Positions 60,566-64,000 of a stretch of DNA of 64,000 bases are shown piece after piece (position 1 is the stretch's first letter; each line of letters starts with the position of its first letter). The position numbers and the translations under genes were made by a program. Source of the stretch: an uncultured Bacteroidales bacterium (GTDB lineage Bacteria > Bacteroidota > Bacteroidia > Bacteroidales > Muribaculaceae); assembly GCA_902779125.1 (NCBI GenBank), contig CACZAC010000009.1:1-64000 (forward strand), read 5' to 3'. Under the pieces are notes generated by a model. That model saw nothing but the letters and a program-made list of their open reading frames with translations. It did not search any database and was not told the origin of the DNA.

Positions 60566-63500
60566 ATGAAAAAACTGCTATTTTTAAGGACATGCTTTGC
60601 CCTGCTGCTGGCATTCTTAGCGCTCAGCTATGCAGAGGCGAGCGTGACGCTCAACTCGACAAACTTCCCTGACAACAAATTCAGGGCAGCGTTGGAGCCT
60701 TACGCTCAAAATGGAGTGATTGACGAGACTGCTCTCACCGCACTCGATGTCTCAGGCAAAGACATCACCGACCTTACAGGCTTGCAGCTATTGACAGGCC
60801 TCACTACCCTCGACATCAGTGACAACACCTCGCTTGCTACTGGCGCCGACATCACGACGCTGAGAGCATTAAAAACGCTCAAGGCCAGTAATTGCAACCT
60901 GGTTTCTCTCCAAGGAACAACAGGAACTAGCGGCGTGTCACAAGTCAGCGGTTCAGGATTAAACATCAATTTCTATAATGCCGCCATCACTTATCTGGAC
61001 ATCTCCAACAATCCTGACTTCTACTTCAGCACCAACCTTAAAAACCTGACGAATCTGGAAACGCTGATTATGCACCATTGCACCCATTTTGACTATTGGG
61101 GAGCTCCTGGCACTTATCTGGAAAGCCTCAAGTATGTCGACGTGAGCTATTGCACCAACATGGACCGCATCTACTTGCCCGTCGCGACAAAACTTGAAGT
61201 GCTCAAAGCTGCAGGATTGCCCAAAATAAAAGGGTTTATCTCAAAAACTTCTTATTCGAGTTCTGACCAAGCGCAATACTACATTGCTCTAAAAAACGGT
61301 CTGACTACACTCAAATGGCTTGATGTGAGCAGCTGTACACAACTCAACAATATCTACCTCCCCAACTGCGCCAATCTGCAACATCTGAATGCAGAAGGCA
61401 CGCAACTCATAGGTTTCTCGGCAAGTGCTTCCATTAGCAATGGCATCCCCACCACTGGTTATATCCAGCTGAAGAACGGCTTGACGACACTTGATTACCT
61501 GAACCTTGCCGACTGCTCGTCCATGACCTCGTTCCGAGCCATCAAGGACACCTATAACATCACGTGTCTGGACACACTGATTCTGACCAACAACACCCAT
61601 CTGGGATGGTCTAATCACGGCATTGAGGCTCAGACGGGACTGCGATACCTTGATGTCACCGACTGCAACATTTCCACCGAAGGTCCAGATTACATTCCCA
61701 ACTTCGATAATCTCAAGTCACTTGAGACCCTGCTCTATGGTGAGAATCCCAATGTGGGTTATCTGAGAATTACTAACAACAGCAGCCTGCAGACACTGGA
61801 CCTGCACGATAACACAGGAATGACCATGCTCGCCCTGGTCAACTGCTCCCTGCCTCGCACCGACATCACCATCGATGACACCAACTGCCCTGCCCTAACC
61901 GGCTTGAAACTGAACAACAACGGCTATGGCTCGGTGAGCGAGGCTCTAGACAATGCCACCGCTTGGGGACTTGAGAACATCAAGTTCCTCTATCTGGAGA
62001 AAAATAGCGGTTTCACGGGTGGCCCATTAACCCTCAATGAGAGTGATTGTGCCGGACTGACTGGTCTGGACCTGAGCGACAACGGATTTACCAGCTTCAA
62101 CGCACCCAGCCTGCCCGATGGACTCACAGCGCTCATGATTGGTAAAAATCCCAACATGACCCGCCTGGAAATGCATCACAACCCCGGCATCACTACCATG
62201 GCTGCCGATACCGTGATGCGTGACGGCAGCGGACTGTACTTGCTGGGCAACACAGCCCTGACCTATATGGACATCAGCGGCACCGCCGAGCAACCCAACT
62301 ATTTCCAGCGCATCGGCAACAACAGTTCGCTCAACGGTGTGCCCATCGACACGATAAAGGGAAGATACAACAAGTTCTACACTTTCAGGAACCTGACCCA
62401 GGTGGCTGGTGGTGTCACCGAGTACTGCACCCTGATTAAAATACAGGACAATCCGACAAAATACAAAGCCGTTTACTCACTAACAGAGCCTCAAAACTAC
62501 AATTATAAGGCTTATTGGCCCACGATGGCAGCAATGCCCGACAGCGCCTCGCTGGAGCAGTTGCCCAATCTGAAGTACCTTGACTTGAGCTACTGCCAGT
62601 TGAAGGACTCTGTCTATCTGCACAAGAATCCCGAGCTGCGCTACCTTGACGTGAGCCACAACCGCACGATAAAGCGCTACACCTCGTCGCAAGACAAGGG
62701 TAAAGCCTACAGAGAATCGATTCCTGCCAACAACACCTTCAACCGCGAATTCCCTGACTACAAGAAATACCTGTGGTTAGTAGAGCTCACGCCCAAGTAC
62801 CCTGGCAGGCAGGAGGCTTACGACCAGGAATACTACACCCTGGACTACAATGACACGACCGGCCTCTACATTCTTGACCTGCTCGACAACAACAAGCTGG
62901 AATATCTTGATTTCAGTTATACTGGTATCGAACAGACAGCGTTGACCCATTGCCACGTTTCCAATGCCCGCTATATCTGGATTCAGGATTTGCCTGAACT
63001 CAAGTACTTATATGCCAACTACAATGGCATGCGCTCGATGGGTATCGGCACCCAGTACGGCAAGAAGAAACGTGATGGCGAGGTGCTGACCGACGCGCTC
63101 AAGTCACTGGAGCGACTGTCCATCATCGGTATGCGCGGAGCCGATGTGACCACGATGCAGGGCTCGATTAACTTCTTGACCAATACGCTATGCACCAAGC
63201 TGCACTACGTCAATCTGTCCTACTCTGACTTTGACTCTATCGGCGTTTATTCGCCCCATATTGATACCCTTATCGTCAAGGGCAACCCGATTCACCATGT
63301 CAATGTTCAGACCGTTGACAACATCACCTATATCGATGCCACAGAATGCGCCTTCAAGCAACGCGGCTATGACCCGGAAACGGGTAATACCGTCGGCATC
63401 CCAGCCACTGTCCGTCAAAGATACTATGATACCAGCTCCGGCCAGACCAAAGAGAAAACCATTACAATGAACGGTGCCCGAAAAGGCGGTGTCTATACCG

Positions 63501-64000
63501 GTGCGGTGACTACACCGTGGAGCGGTCTGCGCAGCATCCGTGCCCACAACAGGCCAGAACTGACGACCGTATTGCTGGACAACAGCAACGCGCTGACCGA
63601 GGTCTATTGCCACCATGACCCGAAACTGCCCGAAATCCGTGGCTTTGACAACCTGGCTTACAGCAAACCCGCTGTAGATAGCCAATTCGGCTTCCCCACA
63701 GATGCCGACTCGCTGCGCCTCGTATGGGTCAACGATAATGATGTTTTCAACAAGCTGGACTTGAGCCATAACGTCAAGCTCAACTACCTGCACGCCTATA
63801 ACGACAAAGCGTTGGGCGATGCCCTGGGGGACGACGGCATGTGCCTCAATAACAACCCCGAGCTGATTTCGGCATGGGTATCCAACTCCAACCTGCGGGT
63901 ATTCACCAACAATGCCACCACCCATCTCGACACGCTCAAGATTTGGCAAAATCCCCAATTGGACGCGCTCAATGTGACGGCGAACACCGGGCTCAAGTGG
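60566..64000 (+). CDS. Giant secreted leucine-rich-repeat protein (partial, runs off the window)
   Basis: An open frame from ATG 60566 to the last base: 1145 codons with no stop. Signal peptide ~1-27 (LLFLRTCFALLLAFLALSYA, cut near AEA-S). The rest is irregular LRR-like repeats with the pattern LxxLDxSxNxxL (for example YLDVSYCTNMDRIYLP, LTYMDISGTAEQPNYF, LKYLDLSYCQLKDSVYL). They differ from the compact repeats of the other two BspA-like genes, and units vary in length. The C-terminus, which might carry a dockerin-like or sorting domain, is beyond the window. Likely a cell-surface or secreted binding protein; ligand unknown. Confidence 0.88.
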   Translation, partial: MKKLLFLRTCFALLLAFLALSYAEASVTLNSTNFPDNKFRAALEPYAQNGVIDETALTALDVSGKDITDLTGLQLLTGLTTLDISDNTSLATGADITTLRALKTLKASNCNLVSLQGTTGTSGVSQVSGSGLNINFYNAAITYLDISNNPDFYFSTNLKNLTNLETLIMHHCTHFDYWGAPGTYLESLKYVDVSYCTNMDRIYLPVATKLEVLKAAGLPKIKGFISKTSYSSSDQAQYYIALKNGLTTLKWLDVSSCTQLNNIYLPNCANLQHLNAEGTQLIGFSASASISNGIPTTGYIQLKNGLTTLDYLNLADCSSMTSFRAIKDTYNITCLDTLILTNNTHLGWSNHGIEAQTGLRYLDVTDCNISTEGPDYIPNFDNLKSLETLLYGENPNVGYLRITNNSSLQTLDLHDNTGMTMLALVNCSLPRTDITIDDTNCPALTGLKLNNNGYGSVSEALDNATAWGLENIKFLYLEKNSGFTGGPLTLNESDCAGLTGLDLSDNGFTSFNAPSLPDGLTALMIGKNPNMTRLEMHHNPGITTMAADTVMRDGSGLYLLGNTALTYMDISGTAEQPNYFQRIGNNSSLNGVPIDTIKGRYNKFYTFRNLTQVAGGVTEYCTLIKIQDNPTKYKAVYSLTEPQNYNYKAYWPTMAAMPDSASLEQLPNLKYLDLSYCQLKDSVYLHKNPELRYLDVSHNRTIKRYTSSQDKGKAYRESIPANNTFNREFPDYKKYLWLVELTPKYPGRQEAYDQEYYTLDYNDTTGLYILDLLDNNKLEYLDFSYTGIEQTALTHCHVSNARYIWIQDLPELKYLYANYNGMRSMGIGTQYGKKKRDGEVLTDALKSLERLSIIGMRGADVTTMQGSINFLTNTLCTKLHYVNLSYSDFDSIGVYSPHIDTLIVKGNPIHHVNVQTVDNITYIDATECAFKQRGYDPETGNTVGIPATVRQRYYDTSSGQTKEKTITMNGARKGGVYTGAVTTPWSGLRSIRAHNRPELTTVLLDNSNALTEVYCHHDPKLPEIRGFDNLAYSKPAVDSQFGFPTDADSLRLVWVNDNDVFNKLDLSHNVKLNYLHAYNDKALGDALGDDGMCLNNNPELISAWVSNSNLRVFTNNATTHLDTLKIWQNPQLDALNVTANTGLKW

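Noticed and set aside
1..64000. tRNA, rRNA, integrase or transposase genes
   Set aside because: I looked through the intergenic stretches and frames and saw none; a dedicated RNA-model scan was not possible.

Overview
The window looks like chromosomal DNA of a gut-type member of the Bacteroidales, probably close to Muribaculaceae or Prevotellaceae. I infer this from Bacteroidetes promoters (TTTG, 19-21 bases, TAnnTTTG) upstream of many genes, absence of strong Shine-Dalgarno sites, a RprX/RprY-type two-component pair, a B-type ribosomal protein L31, BspA-like leucine-rich-repeat surface proteins with dockerin-like tails, and lineage-typical families (DUF349, DUF3667, DUF4924, DUF4369-TlpA). 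No rRNA, tRNA, CRISPR array or transposase gene was found.

Layout. 1-5.5 kb: tail of an unknown gene, a BspA-like secreted protein, the RprXY-like pair and an acylglycerol-phosphate acyltransferase. 5.5-9.4 kb: a PHP-type phosphatase on the minus strand and the Trk potassium system (trkA-trkH). 9.5-9.75 kb: a ribosomal protein L31 gene broken by a small frameshifting deletion. 9.9-12.6 kb: two membrane proteins and a lipid kinase. 12.7-17.5 kb: a glycogen/alpha-glucan cluster (debranching enzyme, glycosyltransferase, GH57 enzyme with a lysine-rich tail). 17.5-23.5 kb: a long hairpin and a duplicated promoter, then a 5'-nucleotidase, a GH3/beta-lactamase-like fusion and a TlpA-like lipoprotein.

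24.0-26.6 kb is the clearest foreign-looking piece: two AT-rich minus-strand genes (a membrane-anchored coiled-coil protein with an Mrr-type nuclease domain, and a DUF2971 protein) between two direct copies of a 39-base hairpin. 26.6-38.6 kb is housekeeping: ppdK, a cyclophilin lipoprotein, a DUF349 protein, an undecaprenyl-phosphate sugar transferase, RecQ, and a membrane TPR regulator. 38.9-41.3 kb encodes a second, highly repetitive BspA-like protein. 41.4-48.9 kb: a sodium symporter, small membrane proteins, an orphan DNA methyltransferase with an N-terminal HTH whose promoter sits inside a 17-base perfect palindrome, an ABC-F ATPase and an acetyltransferase. 49-55.7 kb: a Crp/Fnr regulator, DUF4924, RmlD, release factor 3, and a probable cell-wall recycling pair (AmgK-like kinase fused to a RapZ C-terminal domain, plus a MurU-like nucleotidyltransferase). 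55.7-64 kb: a sialidase-like protein, an ECF sigma factor overlapping a membrane protein with a predicted barrel domain, a lipoprotein serpin, and the first 1145 codons of a third giant LRR protein that runs off the end.

The intergenic DNA carries its own signals: 7-base-period repeats starting at or just after stop codons, 9-base-period CTAG-rich spacers, and a GCTAAGG-type repeat. The most interesting items are the two-gene cassette, the self-regulating methyltransferase candidate, the AmgK-RapZ fusion and these spacer repeats.
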